Of a stretch of DNA of 42,676 nucleotides, positions 16,825 to 23,980 are shown piece after piece (the first letter of the stretch is position 1; each line of letters starts with the position of its first letter). A program made the position numbers and the translations under genes. Origin of the DNA: CAYWMP01 sp964459445 (GTDB lineage: Bacteria > Desulfobacterota > DSM-4660 > Desulfatiglandales > HGW-15). Location of the stretch: assembly GCA_964459445.1 (NCBI GenBank), contig CAYWMP010000028.1, positions 1 to 42,676 on the forward strand, written 5' to 3'. A model generated the notes under the pieces. That model ran no database searches. It had not been told where the DNA came from and was given only the letters and a program-made list of their open reading frames with translations.

Positions 16825-16850
16825 GGATCCGATATAGCGATATCGGATCC
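16825..16850. repeat. Perfect 11-bp inverted repeat between gap and tpiA
   Basis: GGATCCGATAT and its exact complement ATATCGGATCC are separated by AGCG, giving a perfect 11-bp stem. It lies in the 335-base gap-tpiA spacer (16634-16968), which otherwise contains no credible gene. It could be an operator-like dyad or the upstream stem of a double terminator, since a second hairpin follows directly. Confidence 0.75.
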
Positions 16851-16871
16851 CCGCGTTAAGCGGTGCTTTTT
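16851..16871 (+). terminator. Probable rho-independent terminator after gap
   Basis: CCGC-GTTAA-GCGG followed by TGCTTTTT, immediately after the perfect 11-bp dyad. The stem is short (4 bp) but GC-only, and the T-run is present. Together with the preceding hairpin it probably ends gap transcription, so tpiA would need its own promoter in the following 100 bases. Confidence 0.5.
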
Positions 16872-16968
16872 GACGACTGCTTGATTCCTGCCCAAAATAA
16901 CTTGTTGATCCTGTAATCCTGTCAAATATTCTACGCCCCTGCAGTGAATTAACTTTAGGAGGACCAAA

Positions 16969-17739
16969 ATGGCGGACCGCATCCCTCTAATTGCCGGCAA
17001 TTGGAAAATGAACCTGACCCTTGATCAGTCCGTGAATCTGGTCAGGTCCATCGCAGACGGAATCAGCGATATCAAGGATGTGGACGTTCTTGTTGCCCCG
17101 CCCTTTACCAACCTGCCCACCGTAAAGCAGGCCATCGGCAGCGCCAATATTTTCCTTGGGGCCCAAAACATGCATTGGGAACCCTCGGGCGCCTATACAG
17201 GCGAGATCTCATCAGAGATGCTCTTGGAAGCGGGATGTTCCCATGTGATTTTGGGTCATTCTGAAAGAAGATCTCTTTTCCAGGAAACAAGCGACATGGT
17301 CGACAAAAAAGCCGTTGCTGCGGTTCAGTCCGGTTTGATCCCGGTTGTCTGTATCGGTGAGACCATTAAGGAGAGAGAAGCGGGCAATACATTCACTGTC
17401 GTCGAACAGCAACTCGAAGAATCCTTGAAGACCTTCAAAGACGGCAAAAGCATCCCGAAATCCACCGTGCTGGCCTATGAGCCGGTTTGGGCCATTGGTA
17501 CGGGGAAGACGGCAACCCCTGAACAAGCCCAGGAAGTGCACCGCTTCACCCGCGAATGGCTGGAGAGGAGCTTCGATTCAGGCACAGCCGAAGCACTCAG
17601 GATTCTTTACGGCGGCAGCGTCAAACCCGATAATGCAAACGAACTTATGTCCAAGCCGGATATTGACGGCGCCCTGGTTGGGGGAGCGAGCCTAAAGGCA
17701 GAATCCTTTGTCCCGATTATCCGGTTCAAAGATAAATAG
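16969..17739 (+). CDS. tpiA: Triose-phosphate isomerase
   Basis: 256 residues of TIM-barrel fold interconverting dihydroxyacetone phosphate and glyceraldehyde 3-phosphate. Catalytic residues are visible: Asn11 and Lys13 in AGNWKMN, His97 in LGHSERR, and Glu171 in AYEPVWAIGTG. The phosphate-binding loops YGGSVKP and GALVGGASL are intact. AGGAGGACC precedes the ATG. secG follows after 171 bases, the normal order in many Proteobacteria. Confidence 0.98.
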   Translation: MADRIPLIAGNWKMNLTLDQSVNLVRSIADGISDIKDVDVLVAPPFTNLPTVKQAIGSANIFLGAQNMHWEPSGAYTGEISSEMLLEAGCSHVILGHSERRSLFQETSDMVDKKAVAAVQSGLIPVVCIGETIKEREAGNTFTVVEQQLEESLKTFKDGKSIPKSTVLAYEPVWAIGTGKTATPEQAQEVHRFTREWLERSFDSGTAEALRILYGGSVKPDNANELMSKPDIDGALVGGASLKAESFVPIIRFKDK

Positions 17740-17910
17740 CCGTGCCCTCAATTCGAGGGAATGATCCGAGACCTTTAAAATTCCTCCAAAACATATTGCA
17801 AATCGGAAATTTTTTGCTAATATGTCAAGATTATTTTGTATGAGATCTTCGACCTGAGCCAGTGCTTAATAAGTGCGGGCCTCGGAGTCTAATAATTAGG
17901 GGAATAATAA

Positions 17911-18234
17911 ATGCAATTAGTGCTCATCCTTATTCATGTTTCCGTTTGTTTAGGCCTTATCCTTATTGTCCTTTTGCAAAAGGGCAAAGGAGCCGATATG
18001 GGAGCCGCTTTTGGCGGCTCAAGCCAGGCCATTTTTGGAAGCCGCGGGGCGGCGTCCTTTTTGCATAAAGTCACCGCCGGTATTGCTATCGTTTTTATGC
18101 TGACATCACTTGGCCTTGCCTTCCTTTTTGGCAGGGGTGGACCGAGTTCGATCATGGAGGGCGTCAACCAACCGCAAGCACCGGCAACGCAGCAAACGCA
18201 ACCTCAAGCCCCTGCTCAGCCACAGGGCAATTAA
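17911..18234 (+). CDS. secG: Preprotein translocase subunit SecG
   Basis: 107 residues with two membrane helices (about 3-20 and 53-72). The conserved cytoplasmic loop is LLQKGKGADMGAAFGGSSQAIFGSRG, with a Pro/Gln-rich tail after about residue 85. It is an accessory subunit of the SecYEG channel. AGGGGAATAATAA precedes the ATG. tRNA-Leu starts 16 bases after the stop, a common secG-tRNA-Leu neighbourhood. Confidence 0.95.
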   Translation: MQLVLILIHVSVCLGLILIVLLQKGKGADMGAAFGGSSQAIFGSRGAASFLHKVTAGIAIVFMLTSLGLAFLFGRGGPSSIMEGVNQPQAPATQQTQPQAPAQPQGN

Positions 18235-18250
18235 AGATTGTTCATCCAGT

Positions 18251-18338
18251 GCCGAAGTGGTGGAACCTGGTAGACACGCTATCTTGAGGGGGTAGTGGGC
18301 GACAGCCCGTGGGGGTTCAAGTCCCCCCTTCGGCACCA
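18251..18338 (+). tRNA. tRNA-Leu (GAG anticodon)
   Basis: An 88-base class II tRNA. The acceptor arms are GCCGAAG and CTTCGGC with encoded ACCA. The D-arm contains GGTAGAC, and the anticodon stem CTATC/GGTAG encloses TTGAGGG, so the anticodon is GAG. A long variable arm (GGGCGACAGCCC) and a T-arm GGGGGTTCAAGTCCCCC follow. The scaffold gap begins 5 bases downstream. Confidence 0.96.
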
Positions 18339-18342
18339 TTTC

Positions 18343-18442
18343 NNNNNNNNNNNNNNNNNNNNNNNNNNNNNNNNNNNNNNNNNNNNNNNNNNNNNNNNNN
18401 NNNNNNNNNNNNNNNNNNNNNNNNNNNNNNNNNNNNNNNNNN
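18343..18442. other. Assembly gap (100 N)
   Basis: Exactly one hundred undetermined bases, the usual placeholder for a scaffold gap of unknown size. Sequence left and right of it may not be physically adjacent at this distance. Any frame read through it is meaningless. Confidence 1.
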
Positions 18443-18561
18443 TCCTCAGGGGTCTCGTCAAGCCAGGCCAGAGTCGGAAATTCCGCACAAATACCAACAT
18501 ATTGCGCATCCTCATCAGACCAGGCTATTAGATAGGTATATCGATCAAATTTTAGAGCCAT
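18443..18561 (-). CDS. HicB-family antitoxin, N-terminal fragment
   Basis: 39 residues from ATG 18561 up to the assembly gap. The sequence FDRYTYLIAWSDEDAQYVGI, followed by CAEFPTLAWLDETPE, matches the start of HicB-type antitoxins (partial RNase H-like fold, usually W-S-x-E-D-x-x-Y-V/I-x-x-x-x-E-F-P). The C-terminal DNA-binding domain and any HicA toxin are lost in the gap; no hicA is visible on the upstream side (18562-18850). A CCCCC-TCAA-GGGGG hairpin lies upstream at about 18597-18611. Whether the system is complete cannot be told. Confidence 0.7.
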
Positions 18562-18850
18562 GATCTACCTTTTTGTATGAAGACCACCAAATGACGCCCC
18601 CTCAAGGGGGTATAAACCCTATAAATAAGAAATCGGCTTTCCGAACCCATTTCTTAAACTATGATTTGCTGCGGTGTATAATGATCTGGTTTTACTTGAC
18701 ATCACCGTCTTCTTTTCCTTTTATGTTATCGATATTCCATGATTAATTATTTGATTTTCACCACGCGAAAACGATTGGCGCGGTGTAATCACCTTTTCAT
18801 ATCTTTAAAATATGGGGATAAACTCCTTGCAGAATCTTAGGGAATAACCG

Positions 18851-19435
18851 ATGTCTGAATCCATGTGGATGGAATCCAAGCTTGGTCCTCACAAGTACCA
18901 CCTTCTAAACCTGGATCATCCTCGAGTAGAAGCGGCCATTTTGGACGAAATGGAGGCAGGCGTGGATGTTTACTATGACAGACGATGGGACGTAACCGAG
19001 GCCTTTTGCTATTTTCTCATTAATCAACCGGATTGGATAACCAATCGTTCTGTCCTGGTACTTGGGGCCGGCATTGGCATGGAGACGGTTGTAATTGGTC
19101 GGCTGGCGAAGAAACTTTACCTTAATGATCTGGCCCCAATTGCTTTGGAATTGTGCGGCAGGCAGCTTAGAAAAAACGGTCTCAACAGCTTTGAACTCAT
19201 CCCGGGCCGATACGAAGCCATTGAATACCCGCCGGTGGATATTGCTCTTGGCTGTTTTCTAATCTACAATCCGGATACAGCACAGGCCATGAGTCGGTTT
19301 CTTGAGAACTGTCCTTCTCCCCTTCTTTTGATGAATGAACCCATGCCCCCATTTCAAAAATTTTTGAGAAACGCCAAAAAACCTATTCGTTATCTCAATG
19401 AGGATGAGGCGTTTCCTTGTATTCTTTTTCAATAG
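18851..19435 (+). CDS. Class I SAM-dependent methyltransferase (protein-lysine MTase-like)
   Basis: 194 residues. SAM-binding motif I is SVLVLGAGIGMETVVIGRLA (about 67-86), followed by an acidic residue after KKLYLNDLAP, and a post-I segment ALELCGRQLRKNG. The arrangement resembles METTL/ETFB-lysine or PrmA-like protein methyltransferases. The NPPY-type motif is not clear; IYNPDTA is the nearest. An in-frame ATG at 18851 with AGGGAAT upstream is used. A TTGACA near 18696 may be its -35. The substrate is unknown. It is followed by a small secreted protein on the same strand. Confidence 0.75.
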   Translation: MSESMWMESKLGPHKYHLLNLDHPRVEAAILDEMEAGVDVYYDRRWDVTEAFCYFLINQPDWITNRSVLVLGAGIGMETVVIGRLAKKLYLNDLAPIALELCGRQLRKNGLNSFELIPGRYEAIEYPPVDIALGCFLIYNPDTAQAMSRFLENCPSPLLLMNEPMPPFQKFLRNAKKPIRYLNEDEAFPCILFQ

Positions 19436-19479
19436 TACTATTTTAAACTAATATGTGAGGCAGCTGGGGGACCGATAGA

Positions 19480-19866
19480 ATGAAAAGACTGATAATTGTT
19501 TTTTTGCTCGTGATCCTTAATTGGCCTCTTCATGCCATGGGAGGTGGGAGGGTTACCTATTCGGATTTCAAAGAGATTAAACGAACCGATGCCATAGTCA
19601 AGCTTTCATGGGAAGCGGAAGTCTCTTCAGATGAAAACCTCGGTCGATGCACCCTTATTATTTCCTTTCGCGAAGCAAGAGGCTTTGAATTGGCAGCAAC
19701 AATGGAACATGTGGTCATTCCCGAAGGATCGAGCCTTCACACTGGCATCTATTTCTGCAAACCGGGCACCGCAGATAAAATCCGGGATTTCAAAATAATC
19801 CTTCAGTGTTTTACCCCAAAGAAACAACTCGAAATCAAAAAGAGCATTGGGTGCGGAGGGAACTAA
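19480..19866 (+). CDS. Small secreted protein of unknown function
   Basis: 128 residues with a clear signal peptide (MKRLIIVFLLVILNWPLHAM, cleavage near 19-21) and a beta-rich mature part containing four cysteines (GRCTL, YFCKPG, LQCFTP and SIGCGGN), able to form two disulfides. I recognise no family. GGGGGACC lies upstream of the ATG. It is 44 bases downstream of a methyltransferase and may be cotranscribed. It is followed within 15 bases by a MITE-like repeat. Confidence 0.65.
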   Translation: MKRLIIVFLLVILNWPLHAMGGGRVTYSDFKEIKRTDAIVKLSWEAEVSSDENLGRCTLIISFREARGFELAATMEHVVIPEGSSLHTGIYFCKPGTADKIRDFKIILQCFTPKKQLEIKKSIGCGGN

Positions 19867-19880
19867 TCGCTCTTAGTTTA

Positions 19881-20021
19881 GTGCCCATCCAGAAATGGCC
19901 ATTTTTCACAATTTCAGCGTCAGGCTCAAATTCCAATCCTCAAAATACTACATGTATTCCTGTGATTGGAATTCTCGCCTTCCTCGAACCTGCAAAAACT
20001 ATCTCGTTTCTGGATGGACAC
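19881..20021. repeat. MITE-like repeat, copy A (141 bp)
   Basis: The ends are inverted repeats: GTGCCCATCCAGAAATG on the left and, reading the other strand from the right, GTGTCCATCCAGAAACG (15 of 17 identical). The interior contains CCAATCCTCAAAATACTA, an ATGTATTCC motif and GCAAAAACTATCTCGTTT, all of which recur in inverse orientation in copy B at 41855-42084. There is no coding capacity and no exact target duplication. The remaining spacer up to khpA (20022-20246) shows nothing recognisable. Confidence 0.8.
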
Positions 20022-20246
20022 GAGTTAATTGCGGATAATGAAAGGAATCAGGGCGCAGAAAATGGAAGGCGTTTGGAGTTGACTTGAAACAGAAATTGAA
20101 GAGATCCTCTGGGCGCGGCACTCCCCAATGTGGCAAATCCCCTCAAAAAAACCAATGGATTTTGATGGCCGAGAAATAACCCGCAGCCCGAGAGCTCCTC
20201 ATGGACTAATCGAATTAAACAACCATGCACGGCGCTAAAGTCAAGG

Positions 20247-20477
20247 CTATTCAACTATCTCAAGAAGGTAGCGTCTTCTCGTCTTGGCAGAGGACCCTAT
20301 AAGGATTGTCCTTATGGCTTCGGCATTACGGCCTCGCTTGCCTATCACTTTTCCCAGATCCTCTTTGGCCACTTTTAGCTCGATGACAGAGGCATGCTGC
20401 CCTACTACTTCCCTGACCTCGACTGCCTCGGGTTTATCCACTAGCGCCTTTGCTATTATCTCAATTAGATCCTTCAT
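20247..20477 (-). CDS. khpA: KH-domain RNA-binding protein KhpA
   Basis: 76 residues comprising one type II KH domain. It starts MKDLIEIIAKALVDKPEAVE, and the RNA-binding GxxG loop is in LGKVIGKRGRNAEAIR (GKRG, residues 46-49). This is the YlqC/KhpA family, which forms a dimer with KhpB and binds small RNAs and mRNAs. In most bacteria it lies between rpsP and rimM; here it stands alone, leftward, with no ribosomal neighbours. GAGGATG precedes the ATG. The isolated location suggests relocation or a second copy. Confidence 0.92.
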   Translation of the reverse strand: MKDLIEIIAKALVDKPEAVEVREVVGQHASVIELKVAKEDLGKVIGKRGRNAEAIRTILIGSSAKTRRRYLLEIVE

Positions 20478-20781
20478 TTTAGTTCATCCTCGCATTTGAG
20501 ATTGTGTCAAAGCGTTCAGTTCTGTCCGACTCGACTGCCTTCAGCTTTTAAGATTTAATCTGAGTTGCAAAACATTCCTATCGCGCCGGGTGTCAGGTTC
20601 TATAATATAATCGTAAGCCTATTTAGGGATTTTTGCAATGAGGATATTAATGTTTCGTTCCTACGATCCCCTAAAATGAAAATGAACGTGGGCTTTTGTA
20701 GGAGACATGGGCACTGCTTGCTATGGACCACCTCCGGAAAGAATCAGTTCCCACCCTCCGGAAGGGCCTGTAAATCAGAGG
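20478..20781. other. Intergenic region with short dyads
   Basis: 304 bases upstream of khpA and downstream of the receiver gene. It holds the palindrome CCCTCCGGAAGGG (about 20754-20766) and a second CCTCCGGAA just upstream of it. The first could be a terminator stem for the leftward receiver gene, although no T-run follows on that strand. No credible gene is visible. Confidence 0.45.
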
Positions 20782-21249
20782 TTAATTTGAATTGATTTTT
20801 GATTCCAGTGTTTGCGGTTGCAACTTCTCCAGCCCCTCCTTAATTTTTTCCAACCTCTTCTTCCTTTCTGACTTGAGCGCCTTTCGTTCATGGGCGTTCG
20901 TAACAATTGCCAACAGTTCTTCCCTGTCCAGAGGCTTTTCAAAATAATAATGGGCCCCTTTTGAGAGGACATCCGTAACGGATATCTCGGAGGGATAAGC
21001 GGTCATCATTGCCACAAAACTATCAGGAAATTGCTGCCTTAGATGGTCCAGCACGTCGAAGCCGCTTATATCCGGAAGCATAATATCCAGAAACACCAAG
21101 TCATATGAAAAATTATCGATGCACGCCATGGCCTCTCGGCCGGTGCTGGAAATATTGATTTCACAGTCCAGGCCACTTAGAAATTCTTTCAGGATATCAT
21201 GCATGGCATACTCGTCATCGACGATCAATATGGTAAGAGCGGAAGACAT
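20782..21249 (-). CDS. Stand-alone response regulator receiver with coiled-coil tail
   Basis: 155 residues. The CheY-like receiver domain (1 to about 120) has the acidic pair Asp11/Asp12, phospho-acceptor Asp55 in FLDIMLPD, Thr83 and Lys105 in FEKPL. The tail (about 122-155) is a charged amphipathic helix without an output domain. Such proteins act as phospho-relay or protein-interaction switches. The partner kinase is not adjacent. AAAGGAGG lies before the ATG. An orphan. Confidence 0.88.
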   Translation of the reverse strand: MSSALTILIVDDEYAMHDILKEFLSGLDCEINISSTGREAMACIDNFSYDLVFLDIMLPDISGFDVLDHLRQQFPDSFVAMMTAYPSEISVTDVLSKGAHYYFEKPLDREELLAIVTNAHERKALKSERKKRLEKIKEGLEKLQPQTLESKINSN

Positions 21250-21468
21250 TAGAACCTCCTTTACCCAAATTTAATTCAAGTATTGGGCCAAAAACAGCTT
21301 CGCATCGAAAATACGATCCCCCTATGGGTATTTTGATTTAAATAAAAGGCATTTTCAAAATGTTCAAGCTTGACCAAAATGGGACGTGGTAAAGGGAAAA
21401 ATGGGTGAATGGGTTCATGAATCTAACAAAAAGATTTGTATGGAGAAGTTTCTAATTTAGACGGGGAA

Positions 21469-21912
21469 TTACAAGAGATTGGCGATAAAAAAAAGACTCA
21501 CCAGGTGGGCCACTTGATCAAAAAACAAGGTCAAAAACCACGTCCTGAGATTTTTTAAATTCATCTTTTCAGGATTATCGCCCTTTCCTGAAATCCACCT
21601 CAAAAATTCCGATCGCTTAACAAATACATGCCCTGGCCCATAAAGGGCAATGTCAATCCTTGAGTGCCCGAGATCAATCGCAAAATGCAGCACAAATACT
21701 AAACATGCTCCCTTTACCCACAAGCCTCCACCCGCGAACAGGAGAAGCGCAGCAAAGCATGCATGGATGACGGCGTGACCACCAATTCCGAGGAGCCGGG
21801 AGGGGATCCGGGAGTCCCTTTTAAGAAGCGATAGTCGGTAGGAAGGGAATATGACGTCACCCAGGAGGTGGGCCAACAGAAGAAGGAAAAAGGTTATTGA
21901 GAAGAGGGTCAT
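21469..21912 (-). CDS. DUF3307-family membrane protein
   Basis: 147 residues with three to four membrane helices. The hallmark LLLAHLLGDVIFPSYRL at the start, GGHAVIHACFAALLLF, VFVLHFAIDLGHSRID and a final FFDQVAHLVSLFFIA fit DUF3307; conserved His and Asp residues lie within helices, suggesting metal or proton binding. Function is unknown for the family; members are found next to transcription regulators and phage-like genes. Convergence or operon links are not obvious. The next gene to the right ends 25 bases away on the same strand. Confidence 0.75.
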   Translation of the reverse strand: MTLFSITFFLLLLAHLLGDVIFPSYRLSLLKRDSRIPSRLLGIGGHAVIHACFAALLLFAGGGLWVKGACLVFVLHFAIDLGHSRIDIALYGPGHVFVKRSEFLRWISGKGDNPEKMNLKNLRTWFLTLFFDQVAHLVSLFFIANLL

Positions 21913-21937
21913 CGGAGGGCGTTTTGCAAAAGTCTCG

Positions 21938-22723
21938 TTATTTTACCGTTCTTAATGCATAGGACTTTTGAAGTTCCCGCCACATCTCCCTTATGATCAG
22001 GGCGGAAGCGTCTTCCTCATGAAGATCATAATGAATGCCGTATTTTATTGACACAAAGCGACAGGATTCCATCAATTCTTCATTCCCCGACAATAGACCG
22101 AATTTTTCCATGATGTATTTCCCCATGGCGTCGTATAGGGATGGCAGGTCATGTTCATCCATGCGAGCGATGTTTGTTTTCTCCTTCAGGGACAATTCGA
22201 CAATGAGTCTCTTTACTGCTTCCTGAGTGGTTGTCGGAAATGGCTGCACAATATGTTCAGGAGGGGGAGCGAAAACCGAACCCAGAATTCGTTTAACGGC
22301 ATCATAAATGGCTGAATCCTTACTTGCGCTTGAGCCGGCCACGTTCAGAATTTTCATTTTTCGGGTCCCGATCCATGATGCTATGATCTGTACCGCCTTG
22401 GATTCCTCAATTTCATTGAGATCGATATGAAGACAGGGGCGATGGTGTTTCTTTGCCATCTGCTGGGTAAAGGCCGAACCTCCGGTCGGAGCGCCGTGAG
22501 AGAATATCAATGTTCCTTCCGAATCAATGATGTTCAGTTCCGTCCTCTGGTTGTAATCGATAGTTGAGGTTTCGCTCAGTCGATATTTGTCCGGCAGCCT
22601 TCCGTCCTCTGCTTTTCGGCCCTTCGGTATCCAACCGCCGTGCGGGATACCCAGTTCAATGGCTATATCTAGGGCCGCCCTGTCTGCTCCGGTCTGCCCG
22701 CCTGAAATGATTTTATCGATCAT
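21938..22723 (-). CDS. SLOG-fold putative molybdenum carrier fused to DUF6794-like domain
   Basis: 261 residues. The N-terminal domain (1 to about 150) begins MIDKIISGGQTGADRAALD and continues GIPHGGWIPKGRKAEDGRL, the nucleotide/Moco-binding signature of YpsA/MoCo-carrier proteins in the SLOG superfamily, with HGAPTGGSAFTQQMAKKH as the second loop. The C-terminal domain (about 170-261) reads TTTQEAVKRLIVELSLKEKT, then MDEHDLPSLYDAMGKYIMEKFGL and a DDAS-like EEDASALIIREMW, fitting DUF6794. The open frame extends to GTG 22843, adding 40 hydrophobic residues, but homologous domains start at the chosen Met. No strong ribosome site supports either start. Exact function is unknown. Confidence 0.72.
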   Translation of the reverse strand: MIDKIISGGQTGADRAALDIAIELGIPHGGWIPKGRKAEDGRLPDKYRLSETSTIDYNQRTELNIIDSEGTLIFSHGAPTGGSAFTQQMAKKHHRPCLHIDLNEIEESKAVQIIASWIGTRKMKILNVAGSSASKDSAIYDAVKRILGSVFAPPPEHIVQPFPTTTQEAVKRLIVELSLKEKTNIARMDEHDLPSLYDAMGKYIMEKFGLLSGNEELMESCRFVSIKYGIHYDLHEEDASALIIREMWRELQKSYALRTVK

Positions 22724-22947
22724 GCGTAGGGACAATAGCACAGATGGGAGGCTGAAGATAGTAACCAGTTGGCAGTAAATAACGACCCGCAGGCAAATCA
22801 TGGATGGAGATGTATAAGCTTTAGCCTTTGCCCAAATCTTCACCTTCTATTCTACGTATTTCCTCAGTATTGACTTTTTGAACGCTTTGTTCTTAATCTA
22901 TCCAAAATTTAAGACCCCTGCCTTTAACCTCTAACGAGGTTGCACTC

Positions 22948-23133
22948 ATGAAAAATCCCATCAAGGTTTTCTTTTCCGATTCAGCGGCTGAAGCAGTAGA
23001 TTTCTGCAATAAAGACAAATCAGACAAATTAATTTCGGATTCAGGTTTATCCGCCTTTGGAGCGGCTTGCCTGCCCATGACGGGGATTGGGGAATATAAA
23101 GCATTAAAAATGCTTGCGGGGAACAGTCCATAG
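22948..23133 (+). CDS. Small conserved-looking ORF, 61 aa, unknown
   Basis: 61 residues beginning MKNPIKVFFSDSAAEAVDFC and ending MLAGNSP. A good GAGG lies 8 bases before the ATG, and the methyltransferase gene starts 77 bases downstream on the same strand. Composition is soluble, with two Cys. I recognise no family. An opposing 81-codon frame (22893-23138) overlaps it but has no ribosome site, so the plus strand is preferred. It could be a small partner or leader for the methyltransferase, or the remnant of a longer protein. Confidence 0.45.
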   Translation: MKNPIKVFFSDSAAEAVDFCNKDKSDKLISDSGLSAFGAACLPMTGIGEYKALKMLAGNSP

Positions 23134-23210
23134 GGCACTATGAAAAAAGTGACCTGGTATTATCTGAATACTGCAACAAATTCAAAAGTATATTGAAAGG
23201 GATGCTGGAC

Positions 23211-23861
23211 ATGGAGACGTATTCGAATGACTTGCCTGCAATACAGAAATTCGTTGAACTGAGCGGGCTTGACGTCCTCGAAGTCGGTTGCGGTGGCGGA
23301 AGGATCTCAGCGTTGCTGGCAGATAAGGTTGCCACGCTCACAGCCATTGATCCGGATAAGGACCTGATCGAACAGGCCCGACAGAGCGTGAGTGGTGTGG
23401 ATTTTCAGGTTGGTTCAGGCGAAGATCTAATATTTGGCGACCGGTACTTTGATATGGTGTTGTTTGGGTATTCACTGCATCATCAGGATTGTGCCAAAGC
23501 GATTAAGGAAGCAAAACGTGTTTTAAAACAAGGAGGCCGCATCCTTATTATTGAGCCCTCGCATGAAGGTGAATACGGGCTGTTTTGTGCCATCTTCGAA
23601 GAAGATGAAATACCGAGGCTTCGGGAAACTTTGGCCTACATAAAATCCAGGACTCTAAACATCAGCCGGGAAGAAACATATCTTGTGGAGTATTCATTCA
23701 AAGACGAGAAAGAGCTCTATCAGTTCTTTATTGATACGTACATGACCAAAAAAGATGACGAGGTCATTGAAAAAATGAAGGACCTTTTGGGAAGTAAAAC
23801 AAATGATCGGCCAATCGTGATAACCGACAAAATCAATATATTCCTTCATGAACATGGATAA
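23211..23861 (+). CDS. Class I SAM-dependent methyltransferase (UbiE/Methyltransf_11 type)
   Basis: About 216 residues from the ATG at 23211, where GAAAGG lies 10 bases upstream; a TTG at 23193 and an ATG at 23202 are alternative starts. Motif I LDVLEVGCGGGRISALLA is followed by acidic ITAIDPD-type loop (TAIDPDKDL), motif II FDMVLFGYSLHH and motif III VLKQGGRILIIEP. It methylates an unknown small molecule or protein. The C-terminal third is charged and probably forms the substrate lid. A perfect hairpin beyond the stop separates it from the convergent NTF2-like gene. Confidence 0.82.
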   Translation: METYSNDLPAIQKFVELSGLDVLEVGCGGGRISALLADKVATLTAIDPDKDLIEQARQSVSGVDFQVGSGEDLIFGDRYFDMVLFGYSLHHQDCAKAIKEAKRVLKQGGRILIIEPSHEGEYGLFCAIFEEDEIPRLRETLAYIKSRTLNISREETYLVEYSFKDEKELYQFFIDTYMTKKDDEVIEKMKDLLGSKTNDRPIVITDKINIFLHEHG

Positions 23862-23948
23862 GCGTTATGAAGAAGAAAAGGGTTAGGTCTCAGCATTCAA
23901 CAGAAGCAAATTACATTTTGTCCTATGTTAAGACCTGGCCACTATATT

Positions 23949-23968
23949 GTGCCCCCCATAGGGGGCAC
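23949..23968. terminator. Perfect 8-bp hairpin between convergent genes
   Basis: GTGCCCCC, loop CATA, GGGGGCAC. It sits between the stop of the rightward methyltransferase (23861) and that of the leftward NTF2-like gene (23981). Neither side has a long T-run, so it may be a weak bidirectional terminator or an mRNA-end stabiliser. Confidence 0.45.
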
Positions 23969-23980
23969 GAGCCATATGCA

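Noticed and set aside
18106..18561. Frames running through the N block
   Set aside because: They are artefacts of translating unknown bases; only the 39-residue HicB start is supported.
22893..23138. Minus-strand 81-codon frame opposing the 61-aa ORF
   Set aside because: It has no ribosome site, and the plus-strand frame fits the local gene direction and coupling better.
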